Assembly: GCF_003337435.1 (NCBI RefSeq)
Contig: NZ_QPJS01000002.1
Coordinates: 434,001-498,000, forward strand
Source of the DNA: Schleiferia thermophila
GTDB lineage: Bacteria; Bacteroidota; Bacteroidia; Flavobacteriales; Schleiferiaceae
Direction: 5' to 3'
DNA length: 64,000 bases
Position numbers and translations under genes: made by a program. This document shows, in pieces, positions 9,036 through 18,208 of the stretch (position 1 is its first letter; every line of letters starts with the position of its first letter). The notes beneath the pieces were generated by a model. That model searched no databases. It had not been told where the DNA came from and worked only from the letters and a program-made list of their open reading frames with translations.

Positions 9036-10457
9036 ATGCTTTTATATTTTTTCAGAAATTTTGGATTTCTGCTCTTGCTCAATGTGCTGATTAAGCCGAT
9101 TTGGGTCTTTGCCATAGATATTCCCGTCCAGAATGCTGTGGGTCATGATGTGTATGGGTTGTTTTTTACGGCTTTCAATTTTTCCATGATCTTCTCAATA
9201 CTTTCCGATCTGGGGTTAAATCACTTTAACAACATCAATCTGTCCGATCAATCTGTTCAACGGGTGTATTCGGTAGCTTCGCTTTTGCCTGCTAAATTGA
9301 TGCTTTCCATTGTATATGTTTTGATTGCAACTGTGGCTGGAATATTGGTTTTTGGCGAAGGGAGTATTTTATATTTCATTTTTCTCACCTCTGTATTTCA
9401 CGCTTCTTCGGGTTTTATACTGTTTTTAAGGACCTATCTGTCATCTTCTCAAAAGTTTGGAAAAGATTCCTTGTATTCTGTATTGGATAGGTTCATATCT
9501 ACTATGATATTGTTTGTTTGGTTATATCTTATTCCAATGGAATCTTTTCAGATGGAATATTTTGTCTATGTACAAATATTTTCGGCCGGGGTTCCGGTTT
9601 TGTTGCTTTTAATTCACTTGAGGAAAGACATAGGGGTTAGGTTCAGATTTGTGCCGGAGAGCTGGTTGTGGTTGAAAGCTGCTGCTCCATACTCCCTTCT
9701 TATTCTGCTGATGGGCCTATACACGCGCATCGACAGCACACTGATTCAGTTGTTGTTAGGAAGTAATGAGGCGGGGATTTATGCTGCAAGTTACAGATTG
9801 GTCGATTTTTTATCTCAATTCGGGTATTTATCATCCATCATTCTCCTGCCTCTTTTCGCGCATTTGAAAAAGGAGGAAGAGGTGCTGAAAAAGCTTTTTT
9901 CTTCCATTTTAATTATAATGTTTTTTACTGGAGTTTTTATCGCAGTCAGCATGTTTTATCTTTCTGAAACTTTCTGCGAAATATTGTATACCTCTGATGC
10001 AAAAGAGATATCAAAAGTATTCAGAATACACCTGATATCGTATCCGTTTATAGTGGCAAATTTTATTGTAGGTTCGTACATTACTGCACACAAATATCTG
10101 CGATTCTTAATCCTCATAAGCATCGCGGGAATAGTGGTGATTTTGACTGCAATTGGCCTTTTGATATCGGGCTATGGAGTAGTAGGAGTTGCCGTGGCCA
10201 TGGTAGTGACACACGTATGGATATTTGTGGCTCAGCTGTGGTGGATTGGCAGGAAGCACGGATTACCATCTGTGTTTTCCTGGCAATGGTGGTACGCCGT
10301 GTGGATCGGTGCGGCTCTCATGCTGGTATTGGCTGCCGGCTATTCGATGGCCTGGCTGGCGGGGGCTTACGCCGTGTTGGCACTTGGCATACTTGTGATG
10401 TACAAAGCACAGACGCTTAAAAACATAGCAATTCAAGCGTTGGCCAGGAAGATATAA
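9036..10457 (+). CDS. Polysaccharide/oligosaccharide flippase-like membrane protein (MOP superfamily)
   Basis: 473 residues, nearly all in hydrophobic segments; I count 12-14 likely transmembrane helices, with an intracellular charged loop around LFAHLKKEEEVLKKLF. The N-terminal pattern (early helix, DIPVQNAVGHDVYGLFFTAF, then SDLGLNHF) and YTRIDSTLIQLLLGSNEAGIYAASYRL near residue 230 match the Wzx/RfbX lipid-linked oligosaccharide flippases. Inferred role: moving undecaprenyl-linked sugar across the inner membrane. It stands apart from other glycan genes and is followed by an unrelated surface-protein pair, so its pathway is unclear. A second flippase is at 20076. Confidence 0.85.
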   Translation: MLLYFFRNFGFLLLLNVLIKPIWVFAIDIPVQNAVGHDVYGLFFTAFNFSMIFSILSDLGLNHFNNINLSDQSVQRVYSVASLLPAKLMLSIVYVLIATVAGILVFGEGSILYFIFLTSVFHASSGFILFLRTYLSSSQKFGKDSLYSVLDRFISTMILFVWLYLIPMESFQMEYFVYVQIFSAGVPVLLLLIHLRKDIGVRFRFVPESWLWLKAAAPYSLLILLMGLYTRIDSTLIQLLLGSNEAGIYAASYRLVDFLSQFGYLSSIILLPLFAHLKKEEEVLKKLFSSILIIMFFTGVFIAVSMFYLSETFCEILYTSDAKEISKVFRIHLISYPFIVANFIVGSYITAHKYLRFLILISIAGIVVILTAIGLLISGYGVVGVAVAMVVTHVWIFVAQLWWIGRKHGLPSVFSWQWWYAVWIGAALMLVLAAGYSMAWLAGAYAVLALGILVMYKAQTLKNIAIQALARKI

Positions 10458-10585
10458 TGCTGCAAACTAACTATTAAAATCATTCTCGTATTTTCTTGAA
10501 TTGCACAGGTAGTACAGTTTTCGTATATGTAGTTTAATAATCTAGAGATTTATTTTATTTAACATAAAGTTAATATTGAGATTTT

Positions 10586-10593
10586 TACCTTTG
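10586..10593 (+). promoter_or_regulatory. Putative -7 box of the PID-CTERM-like/T9SS protein operon
   Basis: TACCTTTG (TAnnTTTG) 24 bases before ATG 10617 in a strongly AT-rich spacer (10458-10616). No convincing TTG at about -33. Confidence 0.5.
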
Positions 10594-10616
10594 TATGCTT
10601 GTAAAATTAAACTGCA

Positions 10617-10811
10617 ATGAACCCAAAAAAACTCAGAAAATTCAGCGGATTTATCATACTGCTGACAGCAGCGATCCCACTGGTCGTAAATGCCCAGCCC
10701 GATCCTCCCGGAGGCCCTGTGCCAGTGGATGGAGCACTCTCCCTCTTGCTTGTAGCCGGAGCCGCTTTTGGAATCAAAAAAATTAAAAATGAAAAAAATA
10801 AATACCTATGA
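10617..10811 (+). CDS. Tiny PID-CTERM-like sorting-signal protein
   Basis: 64 residues. Seen: a basic start (MNPKKLRK), a signal peptide ending near VVNAQ (about residue 27), a short spacer PDPPGG, then PVPVDGALSLLLVAGAAFG followed by IKKIKNEKNK. The last part has the three-part design of CTERM sorting signals: a short motif (PxPxDG), a hydrophobic helix and a basic tail, and it resembles the PID-CTERM signal of Bacteroidota. Known for such signals in general: recognition and cleavage by an exosortase-like membrane enzyme; none is in this window. After signal removal almost no mature peptide would remain, so the protein is essentially signal peptide plus tag. Its stop overlaps the next gene's ATG (ATGA), so the two are coupled. 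Confidence 0.7.
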   Translation: MNPKKLRKFSGFIILLTAAIPLVVNAQPDPPGGPVPVDGALSLLLVAGAAFGIKKIKNEKNKYL

Positions 10812-13800
10812 GAACCAGAAATCTGAAATTTTTACCCAACTTAATTTTAATCTTATTGAATTTTTTTAGTATACAAAAGGGTTTATGTCAAACTATTATT
10901 TATCAAGAAAATTTCGGTAATACAATTGTAAACTCGGACACTTTAATATCTGGGCCACCTAAATGGGTAAGAAGTGGAGCTGCAGCTAATAATTTTACTT
11001 TAAGTACGCAAATTAGCTCATCAGGTACCTTTTTTTCTGGTGAAATAATTGCCTCAGGAGGTGCTAATTTGGCTGATGGGGCAACATCATCAACAACTGG
11101 ATTTTATCAAGTAGAAGTATCTGGGATTAATACTACTGGATATACTTCCATTCAAGTTGCTTATATTGCTAGAAAAACGTTTGCTCACCCAGTAACTTTA
11201 ACATTTGAATGGTCAAATGATGGAATTAACTGGAATCCAATAACGTATATAGATGTAAGCAATAACTCTGTATGGCAAGCAATTAATCAAGGAAATTGGA
11301 TAACACTACCATCGGGTGCTGATAATCAATCAAATTTAAGATTCAGATGGTCCGCAATCAGACAAAATACACCTGGAAATTATAGAATAGATGATTTCAC
11401 AGTACGTGGTGTATCCACTAGCCCTTCGATAGCCACCGGCACCATCACCGGATCGCCGTTTTGCATTACTCCTACTACAGGTGCCAGTGTGAGTGTGCCG
11501 TATACATTTACAGGCTCATTTAGCGGGACTTTTACAGCACAACTTTCCGATGCCACTGGCAGCTTTGCCAGTCCAGTGAATATAGGGTCGGGAGCTTCGC
11601 CTATCAGTGCTACCATACCTGCCGGTACGCCCTCAGGCACAGGGTATCGGATCCGCGTGGTCAATGACAATCCCGTCACTACCGGCACCCCTAATCCTGA
11701 CGATCTGGCCATCTATCTCAACGTAGGCGATCCGACCAACCCCACCATATCATCTACCCCGACTACCCAAAACATCGGCTGGACCAATCCCCTGGGCTGC
11801 TTTGATGAAATTCTGGTAGTGGCCCGACAGGGATCAGCAGTGAGCTACACACCAACCGGCGACGGAGCGGGCCTTACGGCAAATCAGGTTTTTGGAGGTG
11901 GGACAGATGTTGGTTCTTCCCAATACGTAGTTTACAAAGGAACGGGAACTTCCGTGACTGTTACAGGCCTTACAACCGGACAAACCTATCACTATGCCAT
12001 CTATGCACGCAATGATACGAACTGGAGCACCCCGATCACTACCTCCTCATTGGCAGACCTTTCTGGCTATTATTGGAATGGTGGAGATAATACTGCAAAT
12101 CCGGCCAACGGTGGCACCGGTAACTGGCTAGGAACCAACAACTGGAGACAGCCATTTTCTTCTGGGTCAGCCGCTACCTGGGCCGATAGCAACAACGCAA
12201 TTTTGGCCGGAACAGCCGGTGTGGTCACTCTCACCGGTGATGTGACGGCATCAGAAGTATTTGTAAATACCACCGGCTATACCATCATCACCAACAATGT
12301 TAATACCAGGCAGCTCAATGCCCCAATCACCTTGGCTGCAGGAGTGAATCTCAATTTGATGGACAGCACAGCAACTGCGAATAGAACTTTGGCAATTGGT
12401 GGAGATATTACTGGTGGAACAGGTGCTTCGTTGACCATTCAAGGAAATCAAGCTTCTGGAGCTGCCAACAGGATAAATCTCAGTGCTTCAGGTGCAATGA
12501 TCTCTGTTCCTATCACCATCACAGATGGTGGAACAGGTGGCGGAGTATCCGGAATAGTAGCTACAGCATCTGGAACACAGCTTACCTCTGCTGCCACCAT
12601 AACCAACAACAGCAACCTGAGGACTATGATCGGGGCTACAAGCGGTAATTCTATTACTGTCAATTCAATTATTTCCGGCAGCGCGGGCTTGCAGTTCTCA
12701 GCTGGTAACTCCGGAGGTGCTGGAACCATCACGCTCAATGCAGCCAATACCTACACTGGAAGTACAATATTCAATGCAGCCAATTCAGGAGTTATCTTAC
12801 TCGGAGTTGAAAATGCACTCCCAACCTCTACAGATGTAACAATGGCCAACTCATCAGGCAACGGAGGTATCCTTGACCTGAATGGCTTCAATCAAACGCT
12901 TGCTTCCATCTCAAACGGGCCTGGAGGAGGTTCAATACGAAACAACACAGGTACCGCAACATTAACCATCAATGGCTCAGCTTCCACTACTTTTTCACTT
13001 CCGATCACCAATACGGGCGGGACGTTGAATCTGGTAAGATCCGGAACAGGATCTACCGAACTGACCGGTGAATGCACATATACCGGAACGACCACCGTAA
13101 ACGGTGGTACCCTCCGCCTCAACCGATCTGGAGGAAATACCCTACCAGCCACCAACGACGTAATCGTAAACGGCGGAACACTGCGAATCAGCACAAATCA
13201 AACGTTGAATGATCTGACCATAGCCTCCGGAGGTACAGTATTGGTAGATACAGGTGCTGCACTCACCGTCACCGGTACCCTCACCAACAACGGTACCATC
13301 ACCCTTGAAGCTACCTCAAAAACCAATTATGCCCGATTGATCTATGGTGCTGTGACGGGTACCGGCACAATTAACCATCAAATGCGCCTGGAGCCGGGAT
13401 CTTCCTATAAATGGTATGGCATAGGTTCGCCCATCGACGGAATCAATATTAACTCCATCGGCTCCGGTCAATTTACCTCTACTTCGGTGTATTCCTGGGG
13501 AGCTACTACCGGTTGGTCACCGGCCCATACCAGTACCTTCAGCCGAGGTCAGGGTTATTTGATTGCTGCGGGCGAAAATTCTCCGCATGGATTTTTTACC
13601 ATCCCGGCGGATAATTCCAACATCACCTTCTCGGGCACTTTAAATGCCAATACTTCCGCAGTAGTGCGAACCATGTCATGGGGCGATGCTCCAACCGGAG
13701 TCACCTTTACCAGCGATTCAACTAAAGGCTGGAATCTCCTGGCCAATCCTTATCATGCAGACTTTGATGTAAATCTACTTACTTTAGACAATCAATCGCT

Positions 13801-14671
13801 GGAAAAGTCCCTTTACATCAGAACGACCACCGGATATACTGCCTACAATCCAATTTTAAACACTCCTGATACACTGCGCTATCTGGCACCTGGTCAGGGA
13901 TTCTTTGTGAGAGCTACGGCTGATGCACAAACCTTCACCTTTGACCTGTCCAGAAGAAGCGCCAGCGGCTCAAATGGACTGCAAAAACCTCTGTTCACCT
14001 TTGATAAGGTAAACATCCGGGTATTTACCGGCAACCGGGCGGATGAGACCTATGTGATCTTCAAATCCGATGCGACCCTCGCCTTCGACGGCCTCTACGA
14101 TGCCTACAAGCTAAACAACGTGGCGGGCCACCCGATGCTGTATACCCGCTTAAACAACCTAAGTTATGCGATCAATACACTCCCTGAGCTCAGCGGACAA
14201 TTTTCGCTGCCGATGCACTTCAGCTGCAGCGAGGGGGGCCAGTATACCATAACACTTCCTGCCCAGCAGGATTTTGATCCCTCGATCAGCATTGTGCTGG
14301 AAGATAAGCTGCTGAAAACCCACACACTGCTCAACAACGCTGACTACACCTTTGCTCACAATCCTGTGAACAATCCGGATCGCTTTGTGCTGCATTTCAG
14401 CAAAAGCCAGGTCAGCGCGGAAGAATTTGCAGCCGATGCCTTCAACGCCTGGGTGTACAACGGAATCTTGTATCTGAAAGGGTTTAAAAACCTCGGAACG
14501 ACCTCCATTAGCCTCGTGGACATGAGCGGACGCGTGGTCTACAGCACTCGTGCAGACGTTCATGGCAACGAACGCGTGGAAATAGCGCTTCCCAAACTGG
14601 CTACCGGAATGTACGTGCTCAGGGTAGCATCAGGGGTACAGTCCAGGTCGATGAAAGTCCTGCTGAATTAA
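10808..14671 (+). CDS. Large secreted surface protein with autotransporter-type beta-strand repeats and T9SS type A sorting domain
   Basis: 1287 residues. Signal peptide ends near GLCQ (residue 27). Residues about 28-198 form an AT-rich-encoded N-terminal domain ending YRIDDFTVRG; about 200-300 an Ig-like module (TGTITGSPFCITP); about 305-400 a fibronectin III-like module (TGQTYHYAIYARN); about 420-860 a parallel-beta-helix-like stretch with autotransporter-associated repeats (TYTGTTTVNGGTLRL, NDVIVNGGTLRI); then a beta-rich domain typical of T9SS cargo; and a sorting domain with SLVDMSGRVVYS and LATGMYVLRVASG near the end. Inferred: a cell-surface or released adhesin-like protein, exported by Sec and then type IX secretion. 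Base composition changes sharply near 11,400. Confidence 0.85.
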   Translation: MRTRNLKFLPNLILILLNFFSIQKGLCQTIIYQENFGNTIVNSDTLISGPPKWVRSGAAANNFTLSTQISSSGTFFSGEIIASGGANLADGATSSTTGFYQVEVSGINTTGYTSIQVAYIARKTFAHPVTLTFEWSNDGINWNPITYIDVSNNSVWQAINQGNWITLPSGADNQSNLRFRWSAIRQNTPGNYRIDDFTVRGVSTSPSIATGTITGSPFCITPTTGASVSVPYTFTGSFSGTFTAQLSDATGSFASPVNIGSGASPISATIPAGTPSGTGYRIRVVNDNPVTTGTPNPDDLAIYLNVGDPTNPTISSTPTTQNIGWTNPLGCFDEILVVARQGSAVSYTPTGDGAGLTANQVFGGGTDVGSSQYVVYKGTGTSVTVTGLTTGQTYHYAIYARNDTNWSTPITTSSLADLSGYYWNGGDNTANPANGGTGNWLGTNNWRQPFSSGSAATWADSNNAILAGTAGVVTLTGDVTASEVFVNTTGYTIITNNVNTRQLNAPITLAAGVNLNLMDSTATANRTLAIGGDITGGTGASLTIQGNQASGAANRINLSASGAMISVPITITDGGTGGGVSGIVATASGTQLTSAATITNNSNLRTMIGATSGNSITVNSIISGSAGLQFSAGNSGGAGTITLNAANTYTGSTIFNAANSGVILLGVENALPTSTDVTMANSSGNGGILDLNGFNQTLASISNGPGGGSIRNNTGTATLTINGSASTTFSLPITNTGGTLNLVRSGTGSTELTGECTYTGTTTVNGGTLRLNRSGGNTLPATNDVIVNGGTLRISTNQTLNDLTIASGGTVLVDTGAALTVTGTLTNNGTITLEATSKTNYARLIYGAVTGTGTINHQMRLEPGSSYKWYGIGSPIDGININSIGSGQFTSTSVYSWGATTGWSPAHTSTFSRGQGYLIAAGENSPHGFFTIPADNSNITFSGTLNANTSAVVRTMSWGDAPTGVTFTSDSTKGWNLLANPYHADFDVNLLTLDNQSLEKSLYIRTTTGYTAYNPILNTPDTLRYLAPGQGFFVRATADAQTFTFDLSRRSASGSNGLQKPLFTFDKVNIRVFTGNRADETYVIFKSDATLAFDGLYDAYKLNNVAGHPMLYTRLNNLSYAINTLPELSGQFSLPMHFSCSEGGQYTITLPAQQDFDPSISIVLEDKLLKTHTLLNNADYTFAHNPVNNPDRFVLHFSKSQVSAEEFAADAFNAWVYNGILYLKGFKNLGTTSISLVDMSGRVVYSTRADVHGNERVEIALPKLATGMYVLRVASGVQSRSMKVLLN

Positions 14672-14696
14672 TTGCAAAACACAGCACTTAAATCTG

Positions 14697-14724
14697 ACAG
14701 CCTGCCCTCCGACAGGCTGTTTTG
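14697..14724 (+). terminator. Terminator after the large T9SS protein
   Basis: 8-bp stem ACAGCCTG (14697-14704) with CAGGCTGT (14713-14720), 8-base loop, then TTT; short T tail, so moderate strength. Confidence 0.65.
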
Positions 14725-14753
14725 CATTAGTGGTGGAGGGAGTATTACCCGCG

Positions 14754-15425
14754 TCAGAACTTCCAGCGCAGATAGGTGATTTTTTTGCCTTCGGCTCTGA
14801 ATTTTTTTTCGTATTCGGTTTGAATTTCGAAAAGCAATGGGTGTGAGCGGGCAGCTTGCAGATCGATGTCGTAGAAGGCATCCAGCACATGTGCTCCTGC
14901 CATTTGTAGGATACCACATGTGTACCCGTGAAGAAATTCGCTATCGGTCTTTAAATGTACAATGCCGTCAGGTTTCAAAATTTTTTTGTATCGCGCCAAA
15001 AAATCAGGATGTGTAAGCCGATGTTTGGCCCTTCGGAATTTGATCTGTGGATCCGGGAAGGTAATCCAGATTTCAGAAACTTCACCCGGGGCAAAGAGGC
15101 AATCTATTAATTCAATTTCAGCCCTCAAAAAACCTGCGTTTGGTATGTCTTCATTTGCGACTATTCGACAACCGCTGTTGATACGAGCTCCTTTCACATC
15201 GATACCGAGGAAATTTGTATCGGGAAACTTTTTTGCCAGTCCGATGGTGTAGTGTCCTTTTCCACAGCCCAATTCCAGAATGAGTGGGAGTTCATTGCCA
15301 AAGAAGTCCTGCGACCATTTCCCTTTCAATGGGTAGTTGTCCAGATCGGTTTTCCCTCTCCATACTTCGGTGTAGTGGCAGTAGGTGCGGTTTTCGGCGA
15401 ATTTCAGGAGTTTTTTTTTGCCCAT
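14754..15425 (-). CDS. trmB: tRNA (guanine-N7-)-methyltransferase
   Basis: 223 residues from ATG 15425. TrmB methylates N7 of G46 in the variable loop of many tRNAs using S-adenosylmethionine. Seen: SAM-binding LILELGCGKGHYTIGLA, then FLGIDVKGARI, and the family signature EIWITFPDPQIKFRRAKHRLTHPDFL; the C-terminal part includes HLKTDSEFLHGYT. The frame is open upstream to 15470, but a -7 box (TACCTTTG on the minus strand, 15468-15475) overlaps that position, and family members begin MGKxKL, so 15425 is chosen. Confidence 0.95.
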   Translation of the reverse strand: MGKKKLLKFAENRTYCHYTEVWRGKTDLDNYPLKGKWSQDFFGNELPLILELGCGKGHYTIGLAKKFPDTNFLGIDVKGARINSGCRIVANEDIPNAGFLRAEIELIDCLFAPGEVSEIWITFPDPQIKFRRAKHRLTHPDFLARYKKILKPDGIVHLKTDSEFLHGYTCGILQMAGAHVLDAFYDIDLQAARSHPLLFEIQTEYEKKFRAEGKKITYLRWKF

Positions 15426-15467
15426 CGCATTGAGATGTGTGTGATCCCCGGAGGTTTGGTTGTGGGG

Positions 15468-15475
15468 CAAAGGTA
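15468..15475 (-). promoter_or_regulatory. Putative -7 box of trmB
   Basis: TACCTTTG on the minus strand (CAAAGGTA on plus), about 42 bases upstream of the trmB ATG at 15425. It decides against a longer TrmB N-terminus. Confidence 0.5.
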
Positions 15476-15516
15476 ACCGGTATATTTTTTCAGATACAGA
15501 ACCCCTGATTCAAATA

Positions 15517-15545
15517 CAAAGCCCCTGAATCCATCAGGGGCTTTG
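15517..15545 (-). terminator. Terminator of the M36 metallopeptidase gene
   Basis: Perfect 12-bp stem CAAAGCCCCTGA (15517-15528) and TCAGGGGCTTTG (15534-15545) around a 5-base loop, 20 bases past the peptidase stop on the minus strand, followed there by a short T-rich run. Confidence 0.8.
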
Positions 15546-15565
15546 AACAAATGAGTTGAACGGCT

Positions 15566-18148
15566 TTACAATCTGACAATGACTTTGCTGTTCCATTGGC
15601 GGCCTGTTTGGTCTTGGACTTCGATCAGATAAATGCCGGGCTTGTAGTCTTCCAGTGAAACCCAAACCCGGTGGCCGGGAAGTAGGTCGGTGGCATCGTT
15701 GAGCAGGATTTTGCCAGTCAAATCAGAAATCTGAATCCGAATGGTTCCATCAAATCCAGGCAGATCGATAAATACGTAATCACGGGCAGGATTGGGATAG
15801 AGGGCAGGTTGCGGGCGCGAAGGATCGTTTTCACCGATACTCACCAGGCAGTTGGGGTGTGTATCAAAGGCCTGGGTGCCATCCGAGCGACTGGTGGATA
15901 AACCCTGATTGGCGCTGTAGCCGAGCCCTCTTTTGGCAAAGGCTGCCCAGATGGCGCAGGAATTTTGGCCATTGTAGAGCAACGTATCGGCCTGGAGGAT
16001 TGCGTCTCTGGAGTCCACAAAACCCGGGCTGCACTTTTGCAGTTTTAGCCCTTCCATCACGAGACGGAAGGCGATGTTGTTACCTCCATTTCCGTAGTAG
16101 AGGTCATCGTCAAATCCATAGATATTGACCAGGTTCCAATACATTTCCCAAATCATAGTAGCCCATACCGTGCCCACGCCATGGGGTACCGCAGCCGTCT
16201 TGATGTTGTCGTAGGTCAGATTGTTCTGGAGGGTGGAGGTGGAGTAGGGAGCTTGTCGAATGCCTTGGCCGTTTGTATTCTGACCGATGAGGAAGGTACC
16301 AATACCTCTGCGCTGCGAGGCAGTATTGGCGCTTGTCGTCGTAAAAAAGAGGGCAAATAGATCACTCCAGCCTTCGCCGGCTTGTTCCTGATTGTTGAGG
16401 CAATTACTGTTGGCTGCTCCTCCGGTAAGTCTGATGGAGATTCCATGGCCATATTCATGGATCACAACACCATTGTCAAACGAAGAGTCAAACGATAAAG
16501 AGCTGTCGCTAAGGGTTACGTACACTGCCTGGTACTGGTTGAGAAGTTGTTTGAGGACATTTCCGGCACCAAGGGTGGTCATACCGGAGGGAATGGTGAT
16601 TCCTGTTCCGTTGCCTCCCATAGCGATGGGATTTCCGGTTGCGTTGTTGGCTACAACTACGCCAATAGCACCCGCTTGTTGTGCATTAAGTATCTTGCTG
16701 GCAAAAGTGCAGGAGCCTCTGTCGATCAATACAATTTTTCCCTGGAGATTTTGCTGGGTATTCTGGCAGCCTAGAGTGGAGTCGACACTGCCATCGTTCA
16801 TCAGCACCAATTGACCGGATACCGGATTGGAGGCCAGCTGAGGCCCGATCGCAGCAGGCACCAGTGGATAACTGGCAGTAACCGGTGAATCTACCCGAAG
16901 TCCGTTGGACTGATTAGATTGCGGCCATAAATACATTTGCATGCGCGGCCTTTGTCCGTCTGGAGGAGTGGAAAAGTTGGCATTGTTGGTACCTCCTCCA
17001 TCCATAGCTTCTGCTCTTACTTCATCATTGCCGATACCTCCCCGGCCGTAGTTGTTGACCTGAAAATTTCCTGCAGCTTCAGTAAATCCATATTGGTAAA
17101 AGACATCGTGGGCGATGTTGTTCATATAAAACAGATTGGTGACAGCAGCTGGCATGCTTTGGATAGGTGGTGCGGAGAAGTTGACCGGAAAATCGAAGAA
17201 GAGGCTATCGCCTCCGTCTGGGCTAAAACCGGGACTATTGGAATTGTTCTGGTCTTCGTAAGCATGCACATTATTGCCACGGGTGATGGTAAATTCTTTG
17301 AGGTTTGTTGTATTTCGGGTATGCCATCCGTATGGCGATGCGATGCTGTCCTGAGGATCGGTTATATAGGTGCGCGGTCCGTGATTTGGACTTTCATGTG
17401 GCAAGCCGTAAACATGATAGGTAGCACCTGTAAGGGCGCCTTTTTTGGGCGATGATTTATGCATTGGTTTTCCTTTATTGTGGCTGAATGTCCGCACTCG
17501 ACCAAAGGTATTTTCAGGTGCGCATTCCACAGTCCAGTTGTTTTTTTCGAGGAATTTGCCGGATGAAGCATCTATTCGGATATTCCACCAGTCGGCTGTC
17601 CCTATCGGCTGCACGATGACGTTCCATACCGGTACGAGAGATTCATCGGAAACCAACCAGTATTTTTCAGCCCAGATTTCTTCGTGGCTGATTCCATCGT
17701 GTTCAAATCGTATGCGCAGGCCATCGTTGTCTTTTGCCACTATCCTTGGAACCGGCTTCTGTATGCCCAAATATTCAAATGCTGATTTTACCGCGTACTC
17801 AGCTTGTAGTACATGCGAGGCTCTTTGATATTTTTGAGACAATTGTCTTACAGCATTGGAATTTGCCACTCGGATCTTTCCGTTTTTGTCATAGACGGAT
17901 GAGATCACTGCATTAAAGACGGGTACTGCCTGGTGAAATTGCTGCCAGTATGCATAGGTAAGCCCGGTTTTTTCATCGCTGTGCCATGAGCTAAGGCGAA
18001 GATCTGCCAGGTCGTTTTCTGAATGAAGGGCAGAAGCAACTAAAAAGGTTTTTACCTCCTTTACTTTCGGGCTCTGAGCCAGCGGACTGAGCCAAATACT
18101 CATTGAGAAAAAGAACAGCAAGCCACGCACTGTATTCAAATGCTTCAT
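15566..18148 (-). CDS. Secreted M36-family (fungalysin-like) metallopeptidase with PA domain and T9SS sorting domain
   Basis: 860 residues. Seen in order: signal peptide (to about SPLAQS, residue 26); an FTP-type propeptide (AYWQQFHQAVPVFNAVISSV, about 68-87); a catalytic M36 domain with NNIAHDVFYQYGFTE and the zinc motif HEYGH with the downstream Glu in GEGWSDLFAL; a protease-associated (PA) insert containing GKIVLIDRGSCTFASK; and a C-terminal sorting domain (YPNPARDYVFIDLPG, ISDLTGKILL, PGIYLIEVQD). Known family chemistry: zinc-dependent endoproteolysis outside the cell after autocatalytic removal of the propeptide. Inferred: nutrient-scavenging or surface-processing protease. Monocistronic with its own terminator. 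Confidence 0.95.
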   Translation of the reverse strand: MKHLNTVRGLLFFFSMSIWLSPLAQSPKVKEVKTFLVASALHSENDLADLRLSSWHSDEKTGLTYAYWQQFHQAVPVFNAVISSVYDKNGKIRVANSNAVRQLSQKYQRASHVLQAEYAVKSAFEYLGIQKPVPRIVAKDNDGLRIRFEHDGISHEEIWAEKYWLVSDESLVPVWNVIVQPIGTADWWNIRIDASSGKFLEKNNWTVECAPENTFGRVRTFSHNKGKPMHKSSPKKGALTGATYHVYGLPHESPNHGPRTYITDPQDSIASPYGWHTRNTTNLKEFTITRGNNVHAYEDQNNSNSPGFSPDGGDSLFFDFPVNFSAPPIQSMPAAVTNLFYMNNIAHDVFYQYGFTEAAGNFQVNNYGRGGIGNDEVRAEAMDGGGTNNANFSTPPDGQRPRMQMYLWPQSNQSNGLRVDSPVTASYPLVPAAIGPQLASNPVSGQLVLMNDGSVDSTLGCQNTQQNLQGKIVLIDRGSCTFASKILNAQQAGAIGVVVANNATGNPIAMGGNGTGITIPSGMTTLGAGNVLKQLLNQYQAVYVTLSDSSLSFDSSFDNGVVIHEYGHGISIRLTGGAANSNCLNNQEQAGEGWSDLFALFFTTTSANTASQRRGIGTFLIGQNTNGQGIRQAPYSTSTLQNNLTYDNIKTAAVPHGVGTVWATMIWEMYWNLVNIYGFDDDLYYGNGGNNIAFRLVMEGLKLQKCSPGFVDSRDAILQADTLLYNGQNSCAIWAAFAKRGLGYSANQGLSTSRSDGTQAFDTHPNCLVSIGENDPSRPQPALYPNPARDYVFIDLPGFDGTIRIQISDLTGKILLNDATDLLPGHRVWVSLEDYKPGIYLIEVQDQTGRQWNSKVIVRL

Positions 18149-18164
18149 TGATTCAATATTTAAT

Positions 18165-18172
18165 CAAATTTA
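18165..18172 (-). promoter_or_regulatory. Putative -7 box of the M36 peptidase gene
   Basis: TAAATTTG on the minus strand, 16 bases upstream of the ATG at 18148, within a very AT-rich spacer (18149-18208). Confidence 0.5.
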
Positions 18173-18208
18173 TAAATAAAAGAATTTTAAACTGTTTAAA
18201 ATGTTTTA

